From positions 186,001 to 250,000 of the forward strand of contig VXBP01002277.1 of NCBI GenBank assembly GCA_013400115.1: DNA of 64,000 nt, written 5' to 3'. The notes beneath the pieces were generated by a model. That model saw only the letters and a list, made by a program, of their open reading frames with translations. It was not told the DNA's origin and did no database searches. Below, piece after piece: positions 12,301 through 20,899 of this stretch; the stretch's first letter is position 1, and the number at the start of each line of letters is the position of its first letter. The DNA comes from Rhinopomastus cyanomelas (taxonomy: Eukaryota > Chordata > Aves > Bucerotiformes > Rhinopomastidae). The position numbers and the translations under genes are program-made.

Positions 12301-15300
12301 TCTACAAGCCAGATAGACACAAAACTTCAGCTTGTAACTGGACAGAGATGAAACAGTGAAGATAAAGAGGACTAATGTAGTTCTAGACAGCAAAAACACA
12401 ATAAAAATGGTTTTCAAATTTGTTTGCTCCACAGGTAAAGAGAAAATTTGCTGCAAAGATTTAGGTTGTGAGAAGGACAGGCTTTCTGTGTACTCCAGTT
12501 TGCTTTTGGTTTGCTTTTATTCATTTAATAAATTAACCTATTTTAACCTTTAATAAATAAGCTACAAAAAGGAGCTTTTATACTTTTTCTGAAATCTGAG
12601 TCTAAACAGAAAAACCACAGGCAAGTGTCACGCAGTTGAGGTCCATGATGCTAACAAAAGAGGCAGAGCGCGGTTTGGGCTGAAGCACACACATACGTAT
12701 TCAGAACACAGAATGGCTGGAGATCATCATCAAACTGCAGACTGTTGTCTCCTGAATACGAAATGGAACAGAACTGGGAAAGATGAATCTGTAGTGGCAA
12801 TGCCACCAGACTGTTAAAGAGAGAGACAGATACAACAGCACCAGGTGAAGGTTTCTTTCTTCCAAAATCCAAATAAAGAAGATTCTTAACAGTATCTGTA
12901 TGCAAAATTAAAGCGAGAAAGCTTACTGGAGATTTTGAAAGACAAAAGAATTTGTGTTTTCACCTAAATTATCATTTTAACATGAGACTTGAAAGTCAGC
13001 AGCAATATGCTCTGACCCTTTCTATCTCTAAAAAGTACAGAGCTCCCTCTACCATCGACTTACAATATTCATTTGTATTGTTGGTGAATGCTTCCCCTTG
13101 CACACACACACATAGTTATTTAAAAAGGGAAGAGAGGGAAGATCTGTCTGCTTTACTAGCTCCTGCTACCACAACTTCCTATTCTACTTGTCTTTTTTAA
13201 TGACAAGGGGCTCACCAGCATCTTCTGAAATGCAGAAAGGGATGAATAACAAGTTAAGTCCCCTGTCAGACTTGTCGTTATGTGCTACGAAGACCAATTG
13301 TAATAGTCTCACATCTTTCAACTGACAGGAATTCAAGCATTTAATTCACATTAAGGCTAATTAATTCTTTATGATACGACAAAGACATTCAATCATTTAT
13401 CCTTTCCCCTTTACAACTGTGTACTGAATGTTAAGCATGTTCTAGGTCATCGCATTGTCACTTTTATTCCTGCATAGATCCTGCGGTGGATCAGAATGGG
13501 GGTGGTTAGCAGATCGAGAGAGGTTCTCCTACCAATCTACTCTGTCCTGGTGAGACCCCATCTGGAATATAGTGCTCATTCTGGGCCCCTAAGTTCAAGA
13601 AGGACACAAAACTGCTGGAGAGAGTCCAGAACAGAGCCACAAAGATGATGAAGGGAGCGGAGCATCTCCCTGATGAGGAAAGGCTGAGGGAGTTTGGTTT
13701 CTTGAGCTTGGAGAAAAGGACACTGAAGGATGACCCCATGAATGTTGATAAATATATGAAGGGTGGGTGTCAGGAGGATGGAGCCAGGCTCTGCTCAGTG
13801 TCATCTAGTGGCAGGACAAGGGGCAATGTGTGTCAGCTGGAACGTAGGAGGTTCCATATCAATACGAGAAGGAACTTCTTCCTAGTGAGGGTGACAGAGC
13901 CCTGGAAGGGGCTGTCCAGGGGGATTGTGGAGTCTCCTCTGGAGACATCTAAAACCTGCCTGGATGTGTTCCTGTGTGACTTGGTCCAGGTGATCCTGCT
14001 GGGTGGGGGATGGACTAGATGATCCTTTCAGGTCCCTTCCAATCCCTAATGTTCTGTGATTCTGTGAGGCTGTCAGGTCCTCTGGCTGAACAGTTTTAAG
14101 TTACCTGCCCCCTGAAAGCAATGCTGGAATCCAAAATCCTGTTGTGATAGCCAGTCTACCACATCACTTCTGTCTGGGTGGCATGCTAATCGACTCAACC
14201 TGAAACACTGATGGTATTAATACACTCTGTACTACTCAAAATAGTTGTCTCAAATGCAAGCATGTAATTCATGTCATAGAAGAGATTTGCCATCCAGGAA
14301 AATCAAAAGTAAAGCTGAATACCTCACATCACTACAATACCCGAGCTCTTATACTGGAGAGCAAGTTCAGGTTTCCCCTTACTTTGCCATGATACCTGTG
14401 GACTCCTCCTAATTTGCAAATTTTATTTAGTCAGAATGCACTAAGAGCCTTGCAGTAGTTTTCTTCCAGTTCTGCTCCACCTCTATAGCAGCAGGCAGTT
14501 TAAACACAATACAAGTAACCCAAGTGAAGCAGAGAAAGCAAACAAACTTCAGCCATGAATCTGTTCTCACATACTGCTATCATCTATATATTGTAGTGAA
14601 CAGATGAACATCTTTTGGAGTTCATAAATTTCAGAAATACTTCATTTTCTTCAAATGACAACTGGATTTCCAAGTTTTTACCTGCAGGAAAGCAAAAAAC
14701 CCTCCTATCAACTAATTTACAATTTGCAGTTTTCTTCCTGCATGAAACTTCAAACGATGTCCTTCAATGCAACATCTACTCTTCTCTTTAACACCTCCAA
14801 GGACAGAGACTCAACCACCTCCCTGTGCAGGCTGTTCCAATGCCTGACAACCCTTTCAGAAAAGGAATTCCTCCTGACCAAGCTCATCTCTGACACCTTT
14901 CATCCCACCTTCTCCATGGCTGCCTAGTTTTCCTTGAGATGCTAGGAGCAGGGACTGCAAATGCTACTGGGTATTATAAAGAAATCAGTAAAATGTCTGT
15001 GCAACCATCTCCTTTGTTCTTTGCTCCTTTTCAGTAGCTTCAAATAATGAATTAGCTTTTGTCCGAGCAATGATATAGCATCTATACAGATGTTATCTGC
15101 TTCCCAGTTATTAGTGGTAAAACTAGCACTGTGCATTTGATTTTATTTAGTATCACACAGAAGCCACGGCAACTCTACAAAGTATCTGTGAGCAGACTTG
15201 AGTAACATTACTGCAAGATATAACCAAGCAAGTAACAGGCTCCACAAAACCAGGCAGTTGCACTGCTCTGCAAGTTATCACAAGTTATTGCCAATGCATG

Positions 15301-16141
15301 GCTGGATTGTTTTAATGGTAGGATATTGACTCTTTAAGAAAGACAGGCCAGGAAGACAAGGTGAAGGAGTTTCCTTGTACAGGACAAGAGAAAGAAGACT
15401 CAAGTTGTGTCAGAAGAGGTTTAAGTTAGACATTGGGAAAATCTTCTCTATTGAAAGGCACTGGAACAGGCTGCCCAGGGAAACATCATCCCCAGATGCA
15501 TTTAAGAGTCACATATAGATTAAGCTTAGGGACAGGGTTTAGCAGTGGGCTTTGCAGACTTAGCTTAATGGCTGGACTCAATGATCTTGAAGGTCTTTTC
15601 CAACTTAAACAATTCTATGATTCTGTGTTTCATTTAAGGAAAGGCTGACAGCTGGGTCTATTTTACCTAGAGCAGGCTGGGGCGTGGCAGTAGTGTCATC
15701 TTCTCAATGCATATAAATACCTGAAGTGGGTGTAAATAAGCCCAGCCCTGGCTCTTTCCAAAGTTGCATGCACAGAAACACACACTAAGTGAAATCCTAA
15801 GCAGCTCAATACAACAACAAACGGCAAAAATCAGGGGCTGTCACTCAGAACTAAGCTCCCGGCTACTTTCAGCCACTCGCGGTTCCGCAGCCGCGTTCCC
15901 CCGGGGCTCCGACCGGAGCATCCCCTTTCTCAGCTGTCGCCGAGTGAAGGTGGCGGCCGAGGCCCGGCGCAGGACGAGATCAGCTCCAGCGCCCGGCCTG
16001 TCCACGGGAGGCGCTGAGAGGTGTCCGGGGAAGGACCGGACTGAGCCGGGCACCCACCTGCTCCAGCAGCTTCTCCCGCTGCTGCTGCCTCTGCTCCCTG
16101 CGCACTGCTAGGGTCCTCTCGCTCTCGAACCCCGACGCCAT
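1..16141 (-). CDS. CWF19L2: CWF19L2, 5' part of gene (8 exons, partial at 3' end)
   Basis: CWF19-like protein 2 is a nuclear factor of late and intron-lariat spliceosomes, linked to lariat turnover. Eight coding exons join in frame on the minus strand: 16141-16058, 10446-10336, 9101-8982, 6483-6376, 4718-4599, 3974-3881, 1865-1750 and 370-1. They total 1123 nt, about 374 codons, against roughly 890 for the usual vertebrate protein. Every junction has GT and AG ends. Recognisable family segments are RGEDTWMLADVNERVEQ, a lysine-rich tract beginning EHSVQKKKKKDKHSKK, RDEWMSVDFMS, ERELNPYWKDGGTGLPPE, GLSWLRKSYHRMKEQAE and ERYGSMEIFQ. The visible part is the charged, probably disordered N-terminal half. 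The C-terminal CwfJ/HIT-like domains lie beyond the left edge. No frameshift or in-frame stop is seen. Identification is from remembered family sequence, not a search. Confidence 0.93.
371..1749 (-). other. CWF19L2: CWF19L2 intron 7
   Basis: Intron between exons 7 and 8, with a GTAAG donor at its right end and a TTATAG acceptor at its left end. I see no repeat family, RNA gene or extra exon in it. Confidence 0.8.
1750..1865 (-). CDS. CWF19L2: CWF19L2 coding exon 7
   Basis: Completes the split valine codon, then encodes TVVADAGLSWLRKSYHRMKE and QAERERKFEEVVAERYG. The GLSWLRKSYxRMKEQAE helix and ERYG end are characteristic of the family. The acceptor is TTCAG and the donor GTAAG, ending in phase 0 so that SMEIFQ follows in the next exon. 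Confidence 0.94.
2139..2570 (-). mobile_element. CR1 LINE fragment, 5'-truncated
   Basis: Landmarks used for all CR1 calls here: the 3' tail ending in TTCTGTGATTCTGTG, the preceding GATGATCTTT and CCTTCCAATCCC boxes, and upstream the end of the pol reading frame (RRFHIN-RRNFF, WNRLP, SLETFKTCLDVFLCD). This copy reads on the minus strand from its tail at 2139. It contains the 3' UTR and about 80 codons of degenerate pol end. Confidence 0.93.
2618..2662 (-). mobile_element. CR1 3' tail scrap
   Basis: A second short tail sequence (AGAATCATAGAATCATTAGGG) lies about 50 bp past the previous copy. It is too short to place in a subfamily. Confidence 0.45.
3194..3735 (+). mobile_element. CR1 fragment, second tail type
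   Basis: Plus-strand copy. It has the pol-end region (ATKLVKGLE-like, ERW, LRKRRLRET, ENGLPRVVVESP in degenerate form) and a tail of the other type, with GATCCCATGGGTCTTTTCC instead of the CTTCCAATCCC box. It belongs to an older or different CR1 subfamily than the copy at 2139. Confidence 0.9.
3881..3974 (-). CDS. CWF19L2: CWF19L2 coding exon 6
   Basis: Encodes AMLSERELNPYWKDGGTGLP, then PEKDEAASVKK, and ends one base into a valine codon (phase 1). The ERELNPYWKDGGTGLPPE segment is the most recognisable piece of the N-terminal half of this family. The acceptor TGTAG and donor GTAAC are intact. Confidence 0.95.
3975..4598 (-). other. CWF19L2: CWF19L2 intron 5
   Basis: Short intron with no recognised repeat. 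The overlapping open frames on the plus strand (around 4126-4492) look random. Confidence 0.75.
4599..4718 (-). CDS. CWF19L2: CWF19L2 coding exon 5
   Basis: Encodes 40 codons beginning RDEWMSVDFMSLKTASVAAV and ending QKAQELEQ. RDEWMxVDFMS is a strong family match. The acceptor is placed after TTCAAG. An acceptor 2 nt further in would break the frame. The donor is GTAGG. It is followed by a 624-bp intron, the shortest in the visible part of the gene. Confidence 0.93.
4719..6375 (-). other. CWF19L2: CWF19L2 intron 4
   Basis: Contains one old CR1 copy at about 5645-5925. The remainder (4719-5640 and 5930-6375) shows no repeat or exon that I can support. Confidence 0.75.
5645..5925 (-). mobile_element. 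Old degenerate CR1 fragment
   Basis: Minus-strand sequence with degenerate CR1 3' UTR boxes: CAAGCAGGGCCACCTAGAGC, AGACTCCACAGCCTCTCTGGG and a CCAGTGCCTCTGGGC stretch. The 3' tail is missing, and divergence is much higher than in the young copies, so this is an ancient subfamily. Confidence 0.75.
6376..6483 (-). CDS. CWF19L2: CWF19L2 coding exon 4
   Basis: Encodes 36 codons from DSSVEWVESNVSQSDNTEKAW through KVNKQSDAEKEPSLQ. It continues the acidic serine stretch of exon 3. The EWVE and EKAWKV pieces match the family as I recall it. The acceptor is TTCAG and the donor GTGAG, both phase 0. Confidence 0.9.
6899..7590 (-). mobile_element. CR1 fragment with open pol C-terminus
   Basis: One of the longest CR1 copies in the window. 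On the minus strand a single 205-codon frame (7585-6968) stays open through LLERVQHRATKMMKGVKHLP, RELGLLSLEKRRLRDDLIN, GNGCKLEHRRFHIN-RRNFF and FKTCLDVFLCD. This is the end of the CR1 ORF2 (reverse transcriptase) protein. It then runs into the 3' UTR and tail. The copy lacks endonuclease and RT catalytic domains, so it is dead. The intact frame suggests a fairly recent insertion. Confidence 0.94.
8367..8790 (-). mobile_element. CR1 fragment
   Basis: Starts with the standard tail at 8367 and extends through the 3' UTR into the pol end (SGASNDRTRGNGCELEHRRF). It is truncated near the LPDEERLRELG position. It lies about 190 bp from exon 3. Confidence 0.93.
8982..9101 (-). CDS. CWF19L2: CWF19L2 coding exon 3 (lysine-rich)
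   Basis: Encodes 40 codons from EHSVQKKKKKDKHSKKAKK through a KKKTKKKKSAKK run to DDSSDSSS. It is a strongly basic, probably nuclear-localising tract followed by an acidic serine stretch typical of splicing factors. The acceptor is TTGTAG and the donor GTAAGT. A CR1 copy lies about 190 bp downstream in intron 3, and the solo LTR lies about 180 bp upstream in intron 2. Confidence 0.9.
9281..9284. repeat. Target-site duplication GTAC, left copy
   Basis: GTAC directly precedes the TGTGATGGG start of the LTR. Its partner is at 10046-10049. Confidence 0.6.
9285..10045 (+). mobile_element. Solo endogenous-retrovirus LTR with 4-bp target duplication
   Basis: A 761-bp element begins TGTGATGGG and ends CTCAAACCA, the TG...CA ends of a retroviral LTR. 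It is flanked by GTAC at 9281-9284 and again at 10046-10049. A poly(A) signal AATAAA occurs at 9931-9936 in a T-rich 3' part, consistent with an R/U5 side on the right and therefore plus orientation. No internal gag, pol or env sequence is present. A 4-bp duplication is typical of ERV1-like integrations. The family name is not assigned. Confidence 0.7.
10046..10049. repeat. Target-site duplication GTAC, right copy
   Basis: GTAC directly follows the CTCAAACCA end of the LTR and matches 9281-9284. Confidence 0.6.
10336..10446 (-). CDS. CWF19L2: CWF19L2 coding exon 2
   Basis: Encodes 37 codons beginning AKISYEKEQRRNLLKHLRG and including GEDTWMLADVNERVEQLEK. The TWMLxDVNER segment is a distinctive family signature. 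The acceptor CTTAG and donor GTGAC flank it. Both ends are phase 0, so it joins exons 1 and 3 without splitting a codon. Confidence 0.92.
10722..11180 (-). mobile_element. CR1 fragment, left part, interrupted by another CR1
   Basis: An older minus-strand copy starting with a short tail at 10722. It shows the ACTGGACACAGAACTCCAG and CACCCCAGAATATCATTGGCC boxes of the pol region. It is broken at about 11180 and resumes at about 11353 with TTTTTGGCCAGCCTGTGGTC. Confidence 0.82.
11181..11352 (-). mobile_element. CR1 fragment nested inside another CR1
   Basis: A complete young-type 3' end (tail at 11181, 3' UTR to the GTTCCAGTGCTG box) is inserted between ATTGGCCTTT and TTTTTGGCC of the older copy. 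A C10 homopolymer lies inside it at about 11321-11332. The insertion is severely 5'-truncated. Confidence 0.85.
11353..11383 (-). mobile_element. CR1 fragment, right part of the interrupted copy
   Basis: A short continuation (TTTTTGGCCAGCCTGTGGTC and CCACCAGGAC) of the copy that starts at 10722, in the order expected beyond the nested insertion. Confidence 0.65.
12026..12282 (-). mobile_element. CR1 fragment, second tail type
   Basis: Minus-strand copy with AATCATTCAGGTTGAAAAG, CCCAACCATCAACTC, GGGGACTCAACCACC and CCTGATGTCTAATCTAAACC. This is the subfamily that ends GTCTTTTCCAACC. Confidence 0.88.
13505..14067 (+). mobile_element. CR1 fragment with open pol C-terminus
   Basis: Plus-strand copy. 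A 125-codon frame (13645-14022) encodes MMKGAEHLPDEERLREFGFL, GNVCQLERRRFHINTRRNFF and ETSKTCLDVFLCDLVQV. It ends in the standard tail at 14067. The stretch from 13505 to 13645 carries the upstream pol boxes. Confidence 0.93.
14785..14905 (-). mobile_element. CR1 fragment, degenerate
   Basis: Minus-strand internal piece: ACACCTCCAAGGACAGAGAC, TCAACCACCTCCCTGTGCAG and CCAATGCCTGACAACCCTTT. It lacks the tail. Confidence 0.7.
15390..15632 (+). mobile_element. CR1 fragment, degenerate
   Basis: Plus-strand copy with GGCACTGGAACAGGCTGCCC, CTCAATGATCTTGAAGGTC and a CAATTCTATGATTCTGTG tail. It lies about 250 bp from the CpG island edge. Confidence 0.82.
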
Positions 16142-16460
16142 TGCTAGGCTCAGCCGGAAACCAACCGTCGTAAAGCAGCCCCGCCGTACGGCGAGTCGGG
16201 AAACTGTCGTAAACAACATCCGGGGTAACAGTGGGCGGGGCGGGAGTGTGTGGGGCCTTGCAGGGTGTAGGGCGGTCCCCGTGTCAGCGGGTGGTGCCGT
16301 TTATGTGGGGTGCGATCAGAGCGCTAGCAACGGCATCGCCTAGGTCAAGATCTGATGATCGCAGCGTGTGGTCATTTGTTCGTCCTTGCCGTGCGACAGC
16401 TTGGCAAACGGTCACAGGGGAAGGGGGGGGGCGTTGTTGGGAGGGACTTTTGGGGATCAC
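15850..16460. promoter_or_regulatory. CWF19L2: CpG island promoter of CWF19L2
   Basis: A GC- and CpG-rich stretch spans coding exon 1 and its upstream flank. An ETS-type CCGGAA site (16154-16159) and a GC box GGGCGGGGCGGG (16233-16244) lie just upstream of the ATG. No TATA box is evident. This is the usual layout of a broadly expressed housekeeping promoter. Whether it also fires rightward is unknown. Confidence 0.75.
16058..16141 (-). CDS. CWF19L2: CWF19L2 coding exon 1
   Basis: Encodes MASGFESERTLAVRREQ and continues to KLLEQ, 28 codons ending in phase 0 before a GTGGG donor. The ATG is chosen because it opens the frame that continues into exon 2 and lies in the CpG island. The peptide is rich in arginine and glutamine, which fits the start of a coiled, charged N-terminus. 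The 5' UTR should extend upward from 16142. Confidence 0.85.
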
Positions 16461-16600
16461 CTAGTCGGACCCCCTGCTAGAGCAGCATCACTCGGAGCAG
16501 TTTGCACAGAAACACAACCAGACAGCTTTTGAATGTCTCCAGAAGAGACTCCACAGCTTCTCTAGGCAGACTGCACAAGATTTTCTGAGTGGTAACAGAA
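16440..16600 (-). mobile_element. CR1 3' fragment, degenerate
   Basis: Minus-strand 3' UTR piece (GGGGATCACCTAGTCGGACC, GAATGTCTCCAGAAGAGACT, CCACAGCTTCTCTAGGCAG) without a tail. It abuts the right edge of the CpG island. Confidence 0.78.
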
Positions 16601-16762
16601 ATCAAGTCATCTCCATGGTGGTGTTGAGTGTGTAGATGGCATTGGCATCCCTGGACCATTTATGCAGTTATGGTTAACAACATCTCAAGAGATATCCTTT
16701 TCAGGTCACCAGTAGGTAGAGATAAATGAGGTGCCTCAATAGGCAGCAGGTGAATCCCCTTT

Positions 16763-16935
16763 CACAGAATCACAGAGTATCTTTAGTTGGAAGAGAACTT
16801 TAAGGTTGTCTAGCCCAAGCATTAACTTTGTACTGCCATTAGTACCATTAAACCATGTCCCTCAGCACCACATCTGTGTGCCTTTTAAGTCTTCCAGGGA
16901 TGGGAACTCTAGCGCTGCTTGGGCACCCTGTTCTG
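16763..16935 (-). mobile_element. CR1 fragment, second tail type
   Basis: Starts CACAGAATCACAGAGTATC, then TTAGTTGGAAGAGAAC, with a CCAGGGATGGGAACTCTAG box. Minus strand. Confidence 0.82.
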
Positions 16936-17555
16936 TTGTTGAGATCTGAAGTTGGAGGTGTTGGAGTTGTTGACTAGTTGGTTAATCACACAGGACCTGA
17001 TGGAGTTGGAGGTACCAATATCATGAGCTGTGGTGTTGATTTGATGCTAGCTGCAGGGGCTTGCAGCTAACTCAGCAGAGAACAGAAGGTTCTGAGAAAT
17101 GGAGACTGAACCTTCAAAAACAGGAACTTGTGGTTGGCCTTGTGTGCAGCTAACCAGTTTGTGTCAGAATTGTGGTTAACAACCTGAAACACATCAACAT
17201 TTTTGTCAAAAGTGAAAGGAGTTCATGGGAGGAAGACTTCTTGCCTTCATCTTAAAGACTCTGGCCAACGACCACCAGGTGTTACTATGCAAGCGCAAGA
17301 AGGAGGAGACCTACAATAATGAATTCCTGGGGTTGATTTTAATGACTCTTGAAATTATAATGCATATGTAGATTTAGTTATTGAATATGTATGCAATCAT
17401 ATAATAAATTGAAGCTGTTTTCTGAGTCCCAGTACATGCATTTGGAGGAGCAATTCCCCATGTTGCCCAGTGCTGTAATAAACATACATGCTTTCAACTC
17501 TTTTTCTGAGTTGGGGGTATATTCTCCACATGCCATTTCCAGTGTTAGATAACTG
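16936..17555. other. Intergenic stretch, nothing recognised
   Basis: About 600 bp of unassigned DNA. I see no exon, LTR or CR1 boxes, only weak short internal repeats of TTGGAG. Confidence 0.5.
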
Positions 17556-17865
17556 TTTTGGCAAAGAACTTCTTCCTAACATCCAACCTAAACCTCCCCT
17601 GGTGCAGTTTGCAACCATTTCCTCTGGTTTTACCACTTACCACCAGGGAGAAGCAGCTGTCCCCCTAGTCACTCCAACCTTCTTTCATGTAGTTGGAGAC
17701 AGCACTGAGGTCTCTCCTCAGACTCCTTTTCTCCAGGCTGAATAACCTCAGTTCTCTCAGTCCCTCCTCACAGGACTTGTGCTTGAGAGCCCTCATAAGC
17801 TTCTTTGCCCTTCACTGGACACACTCCAGCACTTCAGTGCCCTCCTTGTAGAGAGGGACTGCTTT
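17556..17865 (-). mobile_element. CR1 fragment, second tail type, tail missing
   Basis: Minus-strand pol end and UTR: TTCTTCCTAACATCCAACC, TCCCCTGGTGCAGTTTGC, CTCAGACTCCTTTTCTCCAG and GGACACACTCCAGCACTTC. Confidence 0.85.
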
Positions 17866-18039
17866 GTGCCCTTCACTTACATCAATGGTTAAAAACCTGG
17901 GACATAATTGAAGCAATTAATTTAGATAATGTGCTAATGGGATGAAATGAAAACAACACAGGGAGAGTTTGAAAAAGAAACACTTATAAATTGCAGGCAA
18001 AAAACCCAAAACTGACTCAATAACCACAATAACCCCCTG

Positions 18040-18742
18040 CAGCTACAGACTAGGGGATGAGTGACTGGAGAGCAGCCTTGGCAGAGAGGGATCTGGCAGC
18101 ACTGGTTGACAACCAGCTGAACAGGAGCCAGCAGGGTGCCCAGCTGGCCCAGAAGGCCAAAGGCATCCTGGCTTGTATCAGCAGTAGTGTGGCCAGCAGG
18201 ACTAGGGATGTAATTCTCCCCCTGGACTGGGCACTGGGGAGTGCACCCTTGAGTACTAGGGGCAGTTCTGGGCCCCTCACTTCAAGAGAGAGATGGAGGG
18301 GCTGCAATGGGTCCAGAGGAGCAATAAGGCTGGGGAAGGGACTGGAGGGAAAACTGATGAAGAGAGGCTGAGGGAGCTGAGGTTGTTTAGCCTGGAGAAA
18401 AGGAGACTTGGGGAATGTTATCCCTCTCTATAATTCCCTGAAGGGAAGTTGTAGTCAGGTGGTGGTTGGGCTCTTCTCCCAGGCAACTCGTGATAGGATG
18501 AGAGGGCAGGGCCTGAAGCTGCCAGAGAAGCGTTAGGTTGGATGTTAGGAAGAACTTCCTCATGGGAAGGGTGATCAGAGCCTGGAAAGGACTGCCCAGG
18601 GCAGTGGTGGAGTCCCCATCCATCACTTAAAACTTGGAGGTGTTTTAAGGACAGACTGGCTGTGGCCCTTAGTGCCGTGGTCTAGTTGATTAGGCTGGGC
18701 TTGATGATCTCAGAGGTGTTTTCCATCCTGAATAATTCTGTA
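18040..18742 (+). mobile_element. CR1 fragment, second tail type, long
   Basis: About 700 bp on the plus strand. Boxes run in order: GACAACCAGCTGAACAGGAG, GCCCAGAAGGCCAAAGGCAT, AGAGGCTGAGGGAGCTGAGG, GAACTTCCTCATGGGAAGG and a CTTGATGATCTCAGAGG tail. Frames are broken in several places. Confidence 0.9.
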
Positions 18743-19814
18743 ATTTGGGGGGAAAAAAGCAACAGCACATTTTATTCGCTCCACATAAAAACACACGCAC
18801 ACAAAGACACGCGGAGATTAATCACAATGTTCTCACAATGATTCAGATGGATACAAAAGATTCCAGCAGGATCAACTAACCCTGTGCTCAGACCACCAGC
18901 TCATAGAAGAGAGGCAAGAAAAATGCTGCATAAGAAATGGCTCTTCTTATATTGCAATGTGTTTTTGTTACTGATGAACTGGTTTCTTTCCATCCCAGTG
19001 TTACAGCTTGCTCCAGGCAGCCACAGAGCATCTCAGCTGGGTGCTCCCTCATTTGCTCAGTAGTCACCCAGGCATATTGGCTTGATAGGTTTATAATAAA
19101 TCTAAACAGCAAATTGATGAGCTGGCCTGACTAGTGGTGACTAGTGGTGACCAAGATAGCCCAGGAAGTGCTACAAAACTGTGATGCAAATACTTCAACT
19201 TCATGCTTAGCCAAAGCCACTAAGAAATTAAACCATTAGTTCAACAGCAGCTGTGACCCTCACATATAGCAGAACCTTGTCCTCACAGGAAGTCTGGCTG
19301 CACTTGACACCGTTCTTCAAGAGCTGCGCGAATTTCCTACAAGCTGCAGTGGCTCAGCCTTGGAGGATCTGTTTCTATGTCCATGGCTAGCTGGGTTTTT
19401 TCCAGTCTTGTAGCTAAGGCTACTTTCTGCCCCAGTGACAAAAGCAAGCAGAAGCATTTGCTCTCTTGGAATCACCAAGACAGGTCATATGAACGGGACA
19501 GGTTCTATCTAATGGCCTCACAGAGGCTATTATTTGGCAATTGGCTTCCATTTCTGCAGACCTGGGTGAAAATTTACAAGCACTAAGTTCATCATAGTGG
19601 CCTCCAAATGCTCATCCATAGCTTGATTCACTCAGTCCCCTCTGAGTGTTGAGTTTTGGCCCTAGAGTTGTGCTACTGCCACAAACCTGTTATTGAGCAG
19701 CTGTCAACTGTGCTGAGTTCTGTAACCAGTCACAGAAACATTTACACCAGAGGGAGGAACTGTTTTTCATTGCAAATGTCTCTCTTGTGTGTTTCTTTGA
19801 GGATTTTCAGGTTT
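18743..19814. other. Intergenic stretch, nothing recognised
   Basis: Unassigned DNA. It contains a 10-bp tandem duplication (GACTAGTGGT) near 19128-19150 and an A/C-rich patch near 18785-18815. No coding potential that I trust. Confidence 0.5.
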
Positions 19815-20246
19815 CTTTAGGGTTTGCAGAATAAATCTTATGAGGAAAGACTGAAAGAGCCAGAGCTCTTTAGTTTGAAGAAGACGAGGCTGAGAGGAGA
19901 CCTCATCACTCTCTACAACTACCTGAAAGGATGTTGTAGAGAGGCTGGTGCTGGTCTCTTCTCACAAGCAATTAGTGATAGAACAAGAGAGACTGGGTTT
20001 AAGTTACAACAGGAGAGGTTTAGAGTTGGTGTTAGGAAGCATTTTTTCACAGAAAGGATGGTCAGGCAGTGGAATGGGCTTCCCAGGAGGTGGCTGAGTT
20101 TTAGATTGCTTAGGTAGTTTAAAGATCGTTTGGATGAGGTGTTGAGGGATCTGGTTTAGGGGTGGACTTGTAAGGTAGGATAGATGGTTGAACTTGATGA
20201 TCCCAGGAGTGTTTTCCAACCAGAGTGACTCAGTGATTCTGTGATT
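19815..20246 (+). mobile_element. CR1 fragment, second tail type
   Basis: Plus-strand copy. An open frame at 19824-20117 carries YEERLKEPELFSLKKTRLRG, YNYLKGCCREAGAGLFSQ and RVGVRKHFFTERMVRQWNGL, the CR1 pol end. It finishes with GTGATTCTGTGATTC. Confidence 0.92.
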
Positions 20247-20868
20247 CATTATCCTCCTGCCTTAGGCCAAATGTTTCACAGCTGGGCCTCCCCTTGGGGT
20301 TTTTTCCTAAGTGGTGGCAGCTGGTGAACAATTAAGGGTAACCAGTAAAAGGTGGCAGTTTTGTGCTGGGAGCTGTGGTCCATTTGGGGAGGAAGATGGG
20401 GATAGGCAAGGCCTGTGCGGGCAGGCAGAGCTGGGGAGCCCCTGTGCTCTCTTGTCCCCATGCTGGGCCTCTGCCCACACCAGCCACACTCCAGCTCCCC
20501 ACCAGCTGGGGCCTGCTCCGGCCTCACTCCTTGCTGCCTGCCTGGAGTGGGCCTGGCGAGAGCAGGCAGTGGGCAGCACCACGGCCTGGCCTTGTCTGGG
20601 CATCGGGCCTCTCGGCCTCTAGCGCGGCCCAGCAGTGTTGGGCCCTGGCTCCTGGGATCCACATCGCAGGTCTGTTCTGGTGACTGGGAGCACTGCAGTC
20701 ACACCACAGCCGGTGCTGTGGAGTGTTCAGACACTCCTCTGGTGGTGCCTCCCCTGTGGAAGGTGAGCACTATGGTGCTGGGCCTGCTCGGGGCCCTGGT
20801 GGGGCCAGCCAGCCTTTGATGGCAGGCTGAGGGCCCCACATGAATGCAGACTCTCTCCTGGATTTCTC
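20247..20868. other. GC-rich unassigned block
   Basis: From about 20390 to 20830 the base composition turns clearly GC-rich (mostly C and G runs, few CpG) compared with the flanks. Several overlapping frames stay open simply because of composition. A GTGAGC donor-like site follows GTGGAAG at about 20761. The block directly precedes the tandem-unit array and may be part of the same decayed locus, but I cannot identify it. Confidence 0.4.
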
Positions 20869-20899
20869 TTGAAGCTTGAGCAATCTGCTTGGGAGGTAG

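Larger units (their letters stand above)
10447..16057 (-). other. CWF19L2: CWF19L2 intron 1
   Basis: The longest visible intron of the gene, about 5.6 kb. It contains CR1 copies at 10722-11375 (with a nested copy), 12026-12282, 13505-14067, 14785-14905 and 15390-15632. An A/C-rich low-complexity stretch lies near 11519-11578. The stretches 11380-12025, 12290-13500, 14070-14780 and 14910-15390 show no recognisable element. The right end enters the CpG island. Confidence 0.75.

Noticed and set aside
15764..16464. Plus- and minus-strand frames across the CWF19L2 CpG island, and a possible rightward partner gene
   Set aside because: Only the exon 1 frame joins exon 2. The others are shadows, and no plus-strand splice structure follows.
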